Source of the DNA: RYN-230 sp963837515
GTDB lineage: Bacteria; Actinomycetota; Actinomycetes; Streptosporangiales; Streptosporangiaceae
Reading direction: 5' to 3'
NCBI GenBank assembly: GCA_963837515.1
Contig: CAWINT010000006.1
Span: forward strand, 372,001 to 436,000
Length of the DNA stretch: 64,000 nt
Shown here: positions 34,973 to 45,570 of the stretch, piece by piece
Numbering within the stretch: position 1 is the first letter of the stretch
Layout: each line of letters begins with the position of its first letter
Translations under genes and position numbers: made by a program
The notes under the pieces: model-generated
The model's database searches: none
Told to the model about the DNA's origin: nothing
The model's input: the letters and a program-made list of their open reading frames with translations, nothing else

Positions 34973-36136
34973 TTACGAGACCCGCGCGGTTACCGGCAGC
35001 ACCTGACGGCCCCGGGGCGGCCGCAACGCCGCCGGGCGGGCCGCCGCCGGGCGGGCCGCCGCCGGGGCGGCCAGCTGGCCGCAGGCACCGTCGATCTGGC
35101 TGCCCCGGGTATCCCGGACGGTGACCGGCACGCCCGCGGCCGCCAGCCGGGCCTCGAACTCAGCCATCGCCGCTGGCCGGGACGCGGTCCACCGGGAGCC
35201 AGGGGTCGGGTTCAGCGGGATGAGGTTGACGTGGGCCAGCTGCCCGGCCAGCAGCACCGCCAGGGCGTCCGCCCGCCACGGCTGATCGTTGACGTCCCGG
35301 ATGAGCGCGTACTCGATGGACACCCGGCGGCCGGTCTGCCCGGCGTAGTCCCAGGCCGCGTCCAGGACCTCGGCCACCTTCCAGCGGCGGTTGACCGGGA
35401 CCAGTTCGTCGCGCAGCTCATCATCCGGGGCATGCAGCGAGACGGCCAGCCGGACCGCCAGGCCCTCGCCGGTGAGCCTCCGGATGGCCGGCACCAGCCC
35501 GACCGTGGAGACGGTCACCCCGCGCTGCGAGATGCCGAGCCCGGCCGGGACCGGGTCGGTGATCCGGCGCACCGCCCGCAGCACGCTGGCGTAGTTGGCC
35601 AGCGGCTCGCCCATGCCCATGAACACGATGTTGGAGACCCGCCCCGGGCCGCCGGGGATCGTGCCGCGGTCCACGGCCCGGGCCCCCGCCACCACCTGGG
35701 CCACGATCTCCGCGGCGGACAGGTTCCGGGTCAGCCCGCCCTGCCCGGTGGCGCAGAACGGGCAGGCCATGCCGCAGCCGGCCTGAGAGGACACGCACAT
35801 GGTGATCCGGTCCGGGTAGCGCATCAGCACCGACTCGATCAGCGCCCCGTCGAACGCCCGCCACAGCGTCTTGTGGGTCATCCCGCCGTCGCAGGCCAGC
35901 TCCTGTTCCGCGGTGAGCAGCGGCGGCAGCAGCGCGCCGGCCAGCTCCGCCCGCGAGGCGGCGGGCAGGTCGGTCATGTCCGCTGGATCGTCGGTGAACC
36001 GGGCGAAATAGTGCCGGGACAGCTGATCGGCCCGGAAGGCCGGCCCGCCCAGCTCGGCGGCGGCCGCCCGGCGCTCAGCGGGGTCCAGGTCAGCCAGATG
36101 CCGGGGCGGCCGGGCTGGGGATCGGTTGGCAGGCAC
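34973..36136 (-). CDS. rlmN: 23S rRNA A2503 / tRNA A37 C2-methyltransferase RlmN
   Basis: A 387-residue radical-SAM enzyme. SSQAGCGMACPFCATGQGG contains the C-x3-C-x2-C [4Fe-4S] motif; VFMGMGEPLANYASVL and SLHAPDDELRDELVPVN are family motifs; RDTRGSQIDGACGQL carries the second catalytic Cys. It methylates A2503 in the peptidyl-transferase centre. The C-terminus is extended by an Ala/Pro/Arg-rich tail (about 355-387). It is first in a leftward group with the acyltransferase gene; 88 bp separate it from the divergent SUFU gene. Confidence 0.95.
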   Translation of the reverse strand: MPANRSPARPPRHLADLDPAERRAAAAELGGPAFRADQLSRHYFARFTDDPADMTDLPAASRAELAGALLPPLLTAEQELACDGGMTHKTLWRAFDGALIESVLMRYPDRITMCVSSQAGCGMACPFCATGQGGLTRNLSAAEIVAQVVAGARAVDRGTIPGGPGRVSNIVFMGMGEPLANYASVLRAVRRITDPVPAGLGISQRGVTVSTVGLVPAIRRLTGEGLAVRLAVSLHAPDDELRDELVPVNRRWKVAEVLDAAWDYAGQTGRRVSIEYALIRDVNDQPWRADALAVLLAGQLAHVNLIPLNPTPGSRWTASRPAAMAEFEARLAAAGVPVTVRDTRGSQIDGACGQLAAPAAARPAAARPAALRPPRGRQVLPVTARVS

Positions 36137-36224
36137 CTGCGCTCCGTGGGTGGGTGTGGCGAATCGCTTAACAATATCCCGGGTGCGGCGGCGGTGACCT
36201 GCGGCGGATCAGTAGATTTCGGAT

Positions 36225-37349
36225 ATGCCCACGTTGCGCCGGACCGGGAGAGACGGCCGCGCGGCGCCCCGGCCCGGGCGCCCGGAGGTTCTGCTGTCCA
36301 GCGAGAGCCCCTACGGCAGCCGGCGTCTGGTGGTGGAGTACGACGGGATGACCACCACCGCGTACCTGTGTGACGCCACCGACGCGCTGGCCGCGGTATG
36401 GATCGCCAACCACGTGCCCGCCCCGCAGTCCGCCGATCCGGCGCAGGCCGCGGCCGGGCAGGCCCCGGTGATGCCCGCCGGGCACACCAAGCACCCGGGC
36501 GGGCTGCCGGTGCTGGACCGCCAGGCGCTGCGCGCGCTGTGGTTCGAGGAAGGCGACAGCGCCGCCGTGCTGGAGGGTGGCCGGCTGCTGGCGGTGATCC
36601 CCGGCTGGGCCGGCCTGGCCCGGGGGATGCCCGGCTACAGCCGGGAGGTGATCGGGCAGACCCCGTTCGGGTGGGCGCTGGACGACGCCATGGAAGGGCT
36701 CGGCCCCCGCGCCGACCGGGCGACGGCCTTCTGGCGGTGGCGGGCCAGCGAGGGCGCGTGGGCCGGCTTCCAGCAGGCGGTCCTCGGGCACCTGCTCGGC
36801 CGGCTCGGCCCCGGCGCCCGGTACTGGGATGTCAGCGGCGGGAAACAGCCGCTGGCCGGGGTGTCGGAACGGCCGCCGACCCGCGACCGGCCGTTCACCG
36901 TGCTGTCCACGATCGGGATGAGCTGCCAGCGGATGCCGGTGGTGGAGCAGTACGCGGAGGACAGCGCGACCGCGGCCCGGATCGAGTTGGCCCTGGCCAC
37001 GACGCTGCCGAGCCCAGACGCGGCGCGGATCTTCCTGTGGCTGGCCCACTACCCGTGGCGGGCGGTGACCTGGTTCGGGCCGGGCCACACCATCCGCTGG
37101 TACCACGAGCCGGCCACGTTCCCGCTCGGCGGCGGGAACACCGGCGTCCTGCTGCTCGACGATCCGGCCCAGCTGCCCGGGCCGGAGGTGCCTGACCTGT
37201 CCGGGTTCACCTTCGGCGGCGACCCGGTGCGCTGGCTGTGGGTGCTGCCGGTCAGCGAGCGGGAACGGCTGTTCGCCAAGGAGCGCGGGTCCGCCAGCCT
37301 GATCACGCAGCTGGCGGCCCAGCGGCGCAGCTGGGTAACCAGCCGGTAA
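36225..37349 (+). CDS. Suppressor-of-fused (SUFU) domain protein
   Basis: A 374-residue protein. The C-terminal half (about 195-370) with TVLSTIGMSCQRMPVVEQY and LLLDDPAQLPGPEVPDL then LWVLPVSERERLFAKERG fits bacterial SUFU-domain proteins, common in actinomycetes. Residues about 20-190 form a conserved companion region (SPYGSRRLVVEYDGMTTTAY, HTKHPGGLPVLDRQALRALW). No catalytic motif is seen. Some bacterial SUFU proteins act as immunity proteins in contact-dependent toxin loci, but no toxin gene is next to this one. A protein-binding role is the most that can be inferred. Confidence 0.8.
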   Translation: MPTLRRTGRDGRAAPRPGRPEVLLSSESPYGSRRLVVEYDGMTTTAYLCDATDALAAVWIANHVPAPQSADPAQAAAGQAPVMPAGHTKHPGGLPVLDRQALRALWFEEGDSAAVLEGGRLLAVIPGWAGLARGMPGYSREVIGQTPFGWALDDAMEGLGPRADRATAFWRWRASEGAWAGFQQAVLGHLLGRLGPGARYWDVSGGKQPLAGVSERPPTRDRPFTVLSTIGMSCQRMPVVEQYAEDSATAARIELALATTLPSPDAARIFLWLAHYPWRAVTWFGPGHTIRWYHEPATFPLGGGNTGVLLLDDPAQLPGPEVPDLSGFTFGGDPVRWLWVLPVSERERLFAKERGSASLITQLAAQRRSWVTSR

Positions 37350-37542
37350 GGCCAGGGCCGCCACCCGCCGCTTTTCCCGGCATAACGGCCGCTGCACCGC
37401 ACCTGACCAGCCCAGCCGCCCGGTAGTGGCCGCCCAGGCCGGCCCAACCGGCGACCCGGCCGGTGCCGCCGGGCCGCCGGTCAGCCGCCCGGGCCCAGCC
37501 GCGGTCAGCGGCCGGGCGGGCACGCGGAGCGGAGCATTCTGG

Positions 37543-37719
37543 TCAGTGGATGTGCAGGTTGATCCCCAGCAGCGCCAGCCACCACAGGAAGATGGCGAGC
37601 AGCGCGGACAGGACGCCTTTGAGCAGGCCGACCGTGATGTAGCCCTTCTCCCAGGCGACCACGATGCCGATGATGATGTAAATCAGGAAAACGAGGCTGA
37701 ACCGGCGCCTTCTGGACAT
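37543..37719 (-). CDS. Small conserved membrane protein, 58 residues
   Basis: The frame from ATG 37719 to TGA 37543 encodes MSRRRRFSLVFLIYIIIGIV followed by VAWEKGYITVGLLKGVLSAL and a second helix ending LLGINLHIH. Two transmembrane helices (about 8-22 and 36-53) with a positive N-terminus predict both ends inside. Small proteins of this pattern (LIYIIIGI, near-terminal LLGINLH) are widespread in actinobacteria and unnamed. It lies alone between the SUFU gene (convergent) and cdsA. The 193 bp between this gene and the SUFU stop show nothing else. Confidence 0.8.
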   Translation of the reverse strand: MSRRRRFSLVFLIYIIIGIVVAWEKGYITVGLLKGVLSALLAIFLWWLALLGINLHIH

Positions 37720-37796
37720 GGCTCATAGCTCCGAATCTCCCCCGAGGCGTACGTGCGAGTCGCCCGCCAAGTATCCGGGGAAGCGGACGTCAAACG

Positions 37797-39053
37797 TCAG
37801 CCGAGGAAGATCAGCAACAGCAGCCACACGACGGGGGCGGTGATCAGCAAGGAGTCCAGCCGGTCGAGGATGCCGCCGTGCCCGGGCAGCATCGTGCCCA
37901 TGTCCTTGATCTGCAGATCCCGCTTGATCATGGACTCGGCCAGATCGCCCACGGTCGCCGCGAGGACGGCCCCCGCGCCGACGATCAGCCCCTGCCAGAA
38001 GGCACCGTGCAGCAGGGTGGTCATGGTGATCGCGCCCGCCGCCAGGCAGGCGAGCACCGAACCGCCGAACCCCTCCCAGGTCTTCTTGGGGCTGATCCGC
38101 GGCACCATCGGATGGCGGCCGATCAGCACACCGGCCAGGTAACCGCCGACGTCACTGCACACGGCCAGGATGAGGAACACCACGGTGCGCTGGGGGCCGT
38201 CCGGCGGGGCCAGCATCAGCCCGACGAAGGCGGCGGGCAGCAGCAGGTAGAGCAGGGTGAAGAAGGAGGCCGTGGTGTCCCGCAGGTACCCGTCACTGCC
38301 GCCGGCCAACCGCCAGCAGAGCACCACGATCGAGGTCGCCGCCAGGGCCGCCACCAATGGCCGTTCGCCGCGCAGATAGGCCAGCCCCAGCATCGCCGCC
38401 CCGCCGGCCATGAGCGGGATCAGCGGCAGTCGGATATCGCGCACGCCCAGGGCACGGCTGAGTTCCCGCAGGCCCAGTAGGACGACGGCGCCCATATAGA
38501 TCAGGAAGGTGAACTTCACCGTGAACAGGGTGAGCAACGCGCCCCCGCCCAGCGCAGCCCCGACCGCGATAGCGGCGGGGAGGTTGCGGCCCGCCCGGGC
38601 GCGCTTCGGTGCCGGGCCGGCGCCCGCCCCGCCCGCCCCGTCCGCCGCTGCCGCCCCGCCGACCCCGTCGGCCGCGGGCACACGGCCAGAACCGTCTGCC
38701 GCAGGCGCGCCGCCGGGGGCGCCTGCCGCGGGACCCGCCGGCCCCGGGCCGTCCGTCGCCTCGGGACCCGCCGGCCCCGGGCCGTCCGTCGCCTCGGGGC
38801 TCGCCGGGCCGACCGCCCCGGCCTGGCTGGCCACCGCGGCCCGCTCCGCCTCACTGGCGCGACTGGCACTATCTGGCTCAGCAGCTGGTGCCGGGCCGTC
38901 GTCAGCGACGTCCCCCGCCTCCGCCTCGGCGGCTATCTCGACGGGCTCGGGGGCAGCCAGGGGCGCTGCGGCGGCATGCACCGGCCGGGACAGTGGCGGA
39001 CCGGCTTCGGGCCCGGCACCGTGGCCGGGGTCAGCTAGCTCATCGGAGGCCAA
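37797..39053 (-). CDS. cdsA: Phosphatidate cytidylyltransferase
   Basis: A 418-residue enzyme making CDP-diacylglycerol, the precursor of membrane phospholipids. SPKKTWEGFGGSVLACLAAG, GDLAESMIKRDLQIKDMG and PGHGGILDRLDSLL are the CdsA signature and metal site; about eight transmembrane helices precede and surround them. The first ~155 residues are an acidic Ala/Pro/Gly-rich disordered tail, absent in most CdsA, with 33-bp repeats near 38725-38800 (ATDGPGPAG twice). Start ATG 39053 lies 2 bp after the frr stop. Confidence 0.95.
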   Translation of the reverse strand: MASDELADPGHGAGPEAGPPLSRPVHAAAAPLAAPEPVEIAAEAEAGDVADDGPAPAAEPDSASRASEAERAAVASQAGAVGPASPEATDGPGPAGPEATDGPGPAGPAAGAPGGAPAADGSGRVPAADGVGGAAAADGAGGAGAGPAPKRARAGRNLPAAIAVGAALGGGALLTLFTVKFTFLIYMGAVVLLGLRELSRALGVRDIRLPLIPLMAGGAAMLGLAYLRGERPLVAALAATSIVVLCWRLAGGSDGYLRDTTASFFTLLYLLLPAAFVGLMLAPPDGPQRTVVFLILAVCSDVGGYLAGVLIGRHPMVPRISPKKTWEGFGGSVLACLAAGAITMTTLLHGAFWQGLIVGAGAVLAATVGDLAESMIKRDLQIKDMGTMLPGHGGILDRLDSLLITAPVVWLLLLIFLG

Positions 39054-39055
39054 GC

Positions 39056-39613
39056 TCAGACCTCGAGGAGCTCGGCTTCCTTGTGCCGCAGCAAGTCGTC
39101 CACCTGCCCCACATAGGTATGCGTCAGCTCTTCCAGCTCGCGCTCTGCGCGGTGCACCTCGTCCTCACCGGCCTCGCCCGCCTTGACCAGCTTGTCCAGC
39201 GAATCCTTGGCGTGCCGCCGGATGTTGCGGATCGAGACCCGGCTGTCCTCGGCCTTGTGCCGGGCGACCTTGATGTACTCCTTGCGCCGTTCCTCGGACA
39301 GATCCGGGAACACGACCCGGATGATGTTGCCGTCGTTGGACGGGTTAACCCCGAGGTCACTGTTCCGGATCGCCTTCTCGATGGCACCGAGCGAAGACTT
39401 GTCGAATGGCTGGATGATCACCATCCGCGGCTCAGGAATGTGGAACGAGGCGAGCTGGTTCACCGGCGTCGGCGTGCCATAGTACTCCGCGGTGATCTTG
39501 CCGAACATCGAAGGATGGGCCCGGCCGGTCCGGATCGCGGCGAACTCTTCCTTCGCGACCGAAACCGCCTTCTCCATCTTCTCCTCGGCCTCGAGGAGGG
39601 TCTCGTCTATCAC
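39056..39613 (-). CDS. frr: Ribosome recycling factor
   Basis: A 185-residue protein of normal length. EEKMEKAVSVAKEEFAAIRT, SFHIPEPRMVIIQPFD and NDLGVNPSNDGNIIRVVFPD are strongly conserved. With EF-G it splits post-termination ribosomes. It follows pyrH by 44 bp and precedes cdsA by 2 bp, the usual order tsf-pyrH-frr-cdsA. Confidence 0.97.
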   Translation of the reverse strand: MIDETLLEAEEKMEKAVSVAKEEFAAIRTGRAHPSMFGKITAEYYGTPTPVNQLASFHIPEPRMVIIQPFDKSSLGAIEKAIRNSDLGVNPSNDGNIIRVVFPDLSEERRKEYIKVARHKAEDSRVSIRNIRRHAKDSLDKLVKAGEAGEDEVHRAERELEELTHTYVGQVDDLLRHKEAELLEV

Positions 39614-39657
39614 TGCTGCTCCTGAGCGCCTCGTGCCGGCCCGGTCACCCCGGCTGG

Positions 39658-40503
39658 TCAGTAATCCCCGGACCGGCAGATCAATGTGCCGATCTTGTCA
39701 CCGCGCACCGCCCGCGCGATATTGCCCTCCTCCATCAGGTCGAAGACCACGATGGGCAGGCCGTTGTCCATGCACAAACTCACGGCGGTGGCATCCATGA
39801 ACTTCAGCTGGCGGCGCAGCACCTCGCTGTAGTCGATCTGGGTGAACCGCATCGCGCCCGGGCTGTGCCGGGGATCCGCGTCATAGACCCCATCCACCTG
39901 TGTGCCCTTGAGCACGGCCTCCGCCCCGATCTCCAATGCGCGTTGCGCGGCGCACGTGTCGGTGGAAAAGAACGGTGCCCCGAGGCCCGCTCCAAAGATG
40001 ACCACCCGGCCCTTCTCCAGGTGCCGGATGGCCCGGCGCGGAATGTAGGGCTCGGCCACCTGGCCCATGGTGATCGCCGTCTGCACCCGGGTCTCGACGC
40101 CCAGCTTCTCCAGCACGTCCTGCAGCGCCAGGCAGTTGATGACCGTGCCCAGCATGCCCATGTAGTCGGCCCGGGACCGGTCGATGCCGCGCTCGGCCAT
40201 CTGCTTGCCGCGGAACATGTTGCCGCCGCCGACCACGGCCGCCAGTTCCACCCCGTCCGAGACAACCGCGGCCATCTCCTTGGCCAGACGGAACACCACA
40301 TCCGGCGAGATGCCCAGCGGCTCACTCCCGGAGAAGGCTTCGCCGGACAGCTTCACCACCACACGGTTCCACCGCCGGTGGGCCTGGCTCTCCTGCGGGC
40401 CGGGACAGTCGTCCGGCCCCCCCGAGGGGCCGTCGTGCACGGCGGCACCCGCAGGCCGCGTGGTGCCACCGTCCACTGTCGCCTCTCCTCCGCTCGCCGT
40501 CAC
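39658..40503 (-). CDS. pyrH: UMP kinase
   Basis: A 281-residue amino-acid-kinase-fold enzyme that phosphorylates UMP to UDP. VVVKLSGEAFSGSEPLGIS, AAVVGGGNMFRG, DYMGMLGTVINCLAL and GTQVDGVYDADPR are the substrate-binding motifs. The N-terminal ~45 residues go beyond the family norm (about 240 residues) and are low complexity, so the true start may be internal, just before RRWNRVVVKL. It lies 13 bp after tsf. Confidence 0.94.
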   Translation of the reverse strand: MTASGGEATVDGGTTRPAGAAVHDGPSGGPDDCPGPQESQAHRRWNRVVVKLSGEAFSGSEPLGISPDVVFRLAKEMAAVVSDGVELAAVVGGGNMFRGKQMAERGIDRSRADYMGMLGTVINCLALQDVLEKLGVETRVQTAITMGQVAEPYIPRRAIRHLEKGRVVIFGAGLGAPFFSTDTCAAQRALEIGAEAVLKGTQVDGVYDADPRHSPGAMRFTQIDYSEVLRRQLKFMDATAVSLCMDNGLPIVVFDLMEEGNIARAVRGDKIGTLICRSGDY

Positions 40504-40516
40504 CGGTCCGCGCTCG

Positions 40517-41356
40517 TCATCCCGCCTGGCCGACCTGGAACCGGGCGAACCCGCGCACGGTGACGCCCTGCTCGGCGAGGATCTGCTTGATCGTCTTCTT
40601 GGGCTCGCGGACGAACGGCTGCTCGGTCAGCACGATGTCCTTGAAGAAGGCGTTCAGCCGGCCCTCGACAATCTTCCCGATGGCCTGCTCCGGCTTTCCC
40701 TCGTCCCGGGTGATCTGCTCCATGATCCCCCGCTCCTTCTCGACGACGTCCGCAGGCACCTGGTCGCGGGTCACGTACTGCGGGCGCATCGAGGCCACTT
40801 GGAGCGCAACCTCCTTGCCCGCCTCCGGCGACTCCTGGTCCAGCTGGACCAGGACGCCCACCGTCGGCGGCAGCGCCGGGTCGGACTTGTGCAGGTAGCT
40901 GGTGACGTAGCCGCCCTGCATCAGGGCGTAGCGGCCCAGCTCCAGCTTCTCCTTGAGCGAGGCGCTGGCCTCCTCGATGTGCTGCTGCACGGCGGTGCCC
41001 GGCCGGACCTCCAGGTTCAGCAGGGCCAGCCGGTCAGCCGGCCGGTGCTGCAGCGCCGCGCTGGCGATCTGCGCCGCCAGGGCCTGGAACACGTCGGTCT
41101 TGGCGACGAAGTCGGTCTCGCAGTTCAGCTCGAGCAGCACCCCGGTCTCGGTGCCGTCCAGCTCGGCCGTGACCAGCCCCTGGGCGGCGGTCCGCCCGGC
41201 CCGCTTGCTCACGTCCTTGGCACCCTTGAGGCGGAGTACCTCCACCGCGGCGTCGAAGTCGCCGTCGGCCTCCTCGAGAGCCTTCTTGCAGTCCAGCATG
41301 CCCGCGGCCGTCTGCTCACGCAGCCGCTTCACGTCCGCGGCGGTGAAGTTTGCCAT
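40517..41356 (-). CDS. tsf: Elongation factor Ts
   Basis: A 279-residue protein. VKRLREQTAAGMLDCKKALEE opens the EF-Ts N-terminal domain, and LNCETDFVAKTDVFQALA is the core that contacts EF-Tu. IGKIVEGRLNAFFKDIVLTE and LAEQGVTVRGFARFQVG close the C-terminal domain. It recycles EF-Tu by GDP exchange. ATG 41356 lies just after the rpsB reading frame. Confidence 0.96.
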   Translation of the reverse strand: MANFTAADVKRLREQTAAGMLDCKKALEEADGDFDAAVEVLRLKGAKDVSKRAGRTAAQGLVTAELDGTETGVLLELNCETDFVAKTDVFQALAAQIASAALQHRPADRLALLNLEVRPGTAVQQHIEEASASLKEKLELGRYALMQGGYVTSYLHKSDPALPPTVGVLVQLDQESPEAGKEVALQVASMRPQYVTRDQVPADVVEKERGIMEQITRDEGKPEQAIGKIVEGRLNAFFKDIVLTEQPFVREPKKTIKQILAEQGVTVRGFARFQVGQAG

Positions 41357-41360
41357 GTCC

Positions 41361-42473
41361 TCATCTCTCGCTGTGTCTTCGTGGGTCGGCGGTGCTGGCC
41401 GGGAGCCCGCGGGCCGGCTGGCGCTCGCGCGTCAGACCTGGCCGGACTGGCTGGCCGGGGCGTCTCCCGCTCCGGCCGCGACGCCCGCCGCCTCCGGCTG
41501 GTTCTGCTCCGCGGTGTCGGGGACCGGCTCGCTCGCCTCGGCGGCCGGGCTGCTGTCCTCGGCGGCCGGGCTGCTGTCCTCGGCGGCCGGGCTGCTGTCC
41601 TCGGCGGCCGGGCTGCTGTCCTCGGCGGCCGGGCTGCTGTCCTCGGCGGCCGGGCTGCTGCTCCTCGTCGCCGGACTTGCCCCCCAGGACCGCCAGCTCC
41701 CACTCGGCGAGCGGCTCCTCGGCGCCGAGCTCACCGTTGCCGGCCGGGGCCGAGGGCTTCGCCTCGCCGTCGGCGGCGCCCGCCCGGGCGATCAGGCCGT
41801 CGGCCACCGCGTCAGCCACCACCCTGGTCAGCAGCGAAACGCTGCGGATCGCGTCATCATTCCCGGGGATCGGGTAGGTCACCTCGTCCGGATCACAGTT
41901 CGTGTCGAGGATGGCGATCACCGGGATACCCAGCTTGCGCGCCTCGCTGACCGCGATGTGCTCCTTCTTGGTGTCCACCACCCAGATCGCGCTCGGCACC
42001 CGGCTCATGTCGCGGATACCACCCAGGGACCGCTCCAGCTTGTCCTTCTCGCGCCGCAGGTGCAGCAGCTCCTTCTTGGTCATGCCGGAGCTGGCCACGT
42101 CGTCGAAGTCGATCTCCTCGAGTTCCTTCAGCCGCTGCAGCCGCTTGAACACCGTGGCGAAGTTGGTCAGCATGCCGCCCAGCCAGCGCTGGTTGACGAA
42201 GGGCATGCCCACCCGGCGGGCCTGCTCAGCCACTGCCTCCTGAGCCTGCTTCTTGGTGCCCACGTACAGGATGCTGCCGCCATGGGCGACGGTCTCCTTG
42301 ATGAACTCGTAGGCGGTGTCGATGAAGTCGAGCGACTGCTGCAGGTCGATGATGTAGATGCCGTTGCGCTCGGCCAGGATGAACCGCTTCATCTTGGGAT
42401 TCCAGCGCCGGGTCTGGTGCCCGAAGTGTACGCCGCTCTCAAGGAGCTGCCGCATGGTGACGACCGGAGCCAT
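41361..42473 (-). CDS. rpsB: Ribosomal protein S2 with a frameshifted, repeat-encoded tail
   Basis: Residues 1 to about 260 are a normal S2 (VVTMRQLLESGVHFGHQTRR, NGIYIIDLQQSLDFI, PVIAILDTNCDPDEVTYPIP). As read, the frame goes on to 41361 with six copies of a basic QQPGRRG repeat, 370 residues in all. In the next frame the same DNA gives SSPAAED repeats ending at a stop at 41432, an acidic Ala/Glu-rich tail of the kind usual on actinobacterial S2. The first repeat copy, near 41658-41662, differs from the others by one inserted base, which accounts for the switch. ATG 42473 has GGAAGGGG upstream. The core is certain; which tail is made is not. Confidence 0.9.
   Translation of the reverse strand: MAPVVTMRQLLESGVHFGHQTRRWNPKMKRFILAERNGIYIIDLQQSLDFIDTAYEFIKETVAHGGSILYVGTKKQAQEAVAEQARRVGMPFVNQRWLGGMLTNFATVFKRLQRLKELEEIDFDDVASSGMTKKELLHLRREKDKLERSLGGIRDMSRVPSAIWVVDTKKEHIAVSEARKLGIPVIAILDTNCDPDEVTYPIPGNDDAIRSVSLLTRVVADAVADGLIARAGAADGEAKPSAPAGNGELGAEEPLAEWELAVLGGKSGDEEQQPGRRGQQPGRRGQQPGRRGQQPGRRGQQPGRRGQQPGRRGERAGPRHRGAEPAGGGGRRGRSGRRPGQPVRPGLTRERQPARGLPASTADPRRHSER
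41537..41662. repeat. Six 21-bp tandem repeats in the rpsB tail
   Basis: Five exact copies of a 21-bp unit (beginning CTCGGCGGCCGGGC on the + strand) and a sixth whose end reads CTGCT for CTGTC. The unit is seven codons long in any frame. The altered copy marks the frameshift. Confidence 0.95.
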
Positions 42474-42705
42474 GCCGGTGGTCCCCTTCCTGTTCACGCG
42501 CCGCGCCTGATCGCGCCGACGCTCTCGGTTGTTGCCTGGCGCCCGGGCGCAGCCGCCGCGACCGGGGTGGGCCGCGGACCGGTGGGCTGCGTCCCGCCGG
42601 GCACTTGCTCAGGCACCCTGGCGGCACGCGGACGCGCGAATTGGCCGCCACTGCCGACGCGTGCGCGCCGACACTGCGACCTGATGCAGAGTCTACCCGC
42701 AACCC
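42474..42705 (-). promoter_or_regulatory. rpsB promoter and long leader region
   Basis: The 232 bp between xerC and rpsB hold no gene. A minus-strand TAGACT (42695-42690) is a good -10 box without a clear -35, which would give a leader of about 210 nt. Long rpsB leaders in other bacteria bind S2 for autoregulation; I cannot fold this one reliably. Confidence 0.35.
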
Positions 42706-43716
42706 TCAAGCGCGCGGATGCGCCTGCTGGAAGGCGGCTTGCAGCCGTTCCACGGATACGTGGGTGTAGATCTGCGTCGAGGCCAGCGACGCATGGCCCA
42801 GGATCTCCTGCACGCTGCGCAGATCAGCACCGCCCTCGAGCAGGTGGGTGGCGGCGGCGTGGCGCAGCCCGTGCGGGCCGCTGTCGGGCACGGCGGGTAC
42901 GGCGGCCAGCCGGGCGTGCACGACGCGGCGGGCGGTCCGCGGATCCAGCCGCCGCCCGCGGGCGCCGAGGAACAGCGCGGGGCCGCTGCCGTCCGTGCGC
43001 AACACGGGGCGGCCTTCCCGGGCCCACCGCACCAGCGCCCGCTCCGCGGGCAGGCCCACCGGCACGGTCCGCTCTTTGCCGCCCTTGCCCAGGACGCGGA
43101 TGGTCCGCCGCTCGTGGTCCAGGTCGCCCAGGTCGAGCCCGCACAGCTCGCTGACCCGGATCGCCGACGCGTACAGCAGCTCCATGATGGCCAGGTCACG
43201 CCATGCGACGGCCTGGTCCCGCGGGTCGGCGCCGGCCGTAGCCCGCGCGGACGCAGCGTCATCCCCGGCCGCCGCGGACCCGGATGCGGGGTCACCGGCG
43301 GCCAGCACTGCGGCCATCTGGTCGGCGCGGGCCACCTCGGGCAGACGGCGGCGGATCCGCGCGGTGCCAAGCAGCGGCCCCGGATCGGTGGCCAGCCAGC
43401 CCTGGCGGTGCACGAACGCGGTGAAGGCGCGCGCGGCCGCGGCGCGCCGGGCCAGGGTGGCCCGGGCCAGGCCCGCCTTATGCTGGGCGGCCAGCCAGCC
43501 GCGCACGATCCCGAGGTCGAGACCGCCCGGGCCGGTCACCCCGGCTCGGGCCGCGTGCTCCAGCAGGGCGCGGACGTCACCGAGGTAAGCACGGACGGTG
43601 TGCGTGGAGGTTCCGCGCTCGGCCGCCAGGTGCTGCCGGAAGGCATCCAGCGCCTGGCCGAGCGGTTCCGGCAGCGGCTCCGTGCCGTGCCCTGCGTCGC
43701 GCCCTGTGCCCGCCAT
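42706..43716 (-). CDS. xerC: Tyrosine recombinase XerC
   Basis: A 336-residue site-specific recombinase. An N-terminal SAM-like DNA-binding domain (about 20-110) precedes the catalytic domain with Arg in ASAIRVSELCGLD, Lys in GKGGKERTVPVG, HGLRHAAATHLLEGG (His-x2-Arg), LGHASLAST and the nucleophile Tyr in TQIYTHVS. Position in the dprA to rpsB interval and the lack of phage genes indicate the chromosomal dimer-resolution enzyme, not an integrase. An insert around 170-190 is low complexity. ATG 43716 is preferred to TTG 43740. Confidence 0.9.
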   Translation of the reverse strand: MAGTGRDAGHGTEPLPEPLGQALDAFRQHLAAERGTSTHTVRAYLGDVRALLEHAARAGVTGPGGLDLGIVRGWLAAQHKAGLARATLARRAAAARAFTAFVHRQGWLATDPGPLLGTARIRRRLPEVARADQMAAVLAAGDPASGSAAAGDDAASARATAGADPRDQAVAWRDLAIMELLYASAIRVSELCGLDLGDLDHERRTIRVLGKGGKERTVPVGLPAERALVRWAREGRPVLRTDGSGPALFLGARGRRLDPRTARRVVHARLAAVPAVPDSGPHGLRHAAATHLLEGGADLRSVQEILGHASLASTQIYTHVSVERLQAAFQQAHPRA

Positions 43717-43743
43717 GCCCCCAGTGTGCGGCAGCGGCAATCC

Positions 43744-45558
<1,815 letters not shown>

Positions 45559-45570
45559 GCCATCCCCCCG

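Noticed and set aside
36225..37349. SUFU-domain protein as immunity protein of a polymorphic toxin system
   Set aside because: No toxin, secretion or Rhs-type gene is adjacent; neighbours are housekeeping genes.
41537..41662. Regular repeats as a possible CRISPR array
   Set aside because: Copies are adjacent with no spacers and lie inside the rpsB reading frame.
42706..43716. Tyrosine recombinase as sign of an integrated element
   Set aside because: Sequence and housekeeping context fit chromosomal XerC; no attachment-site duplication or phage gene is near.
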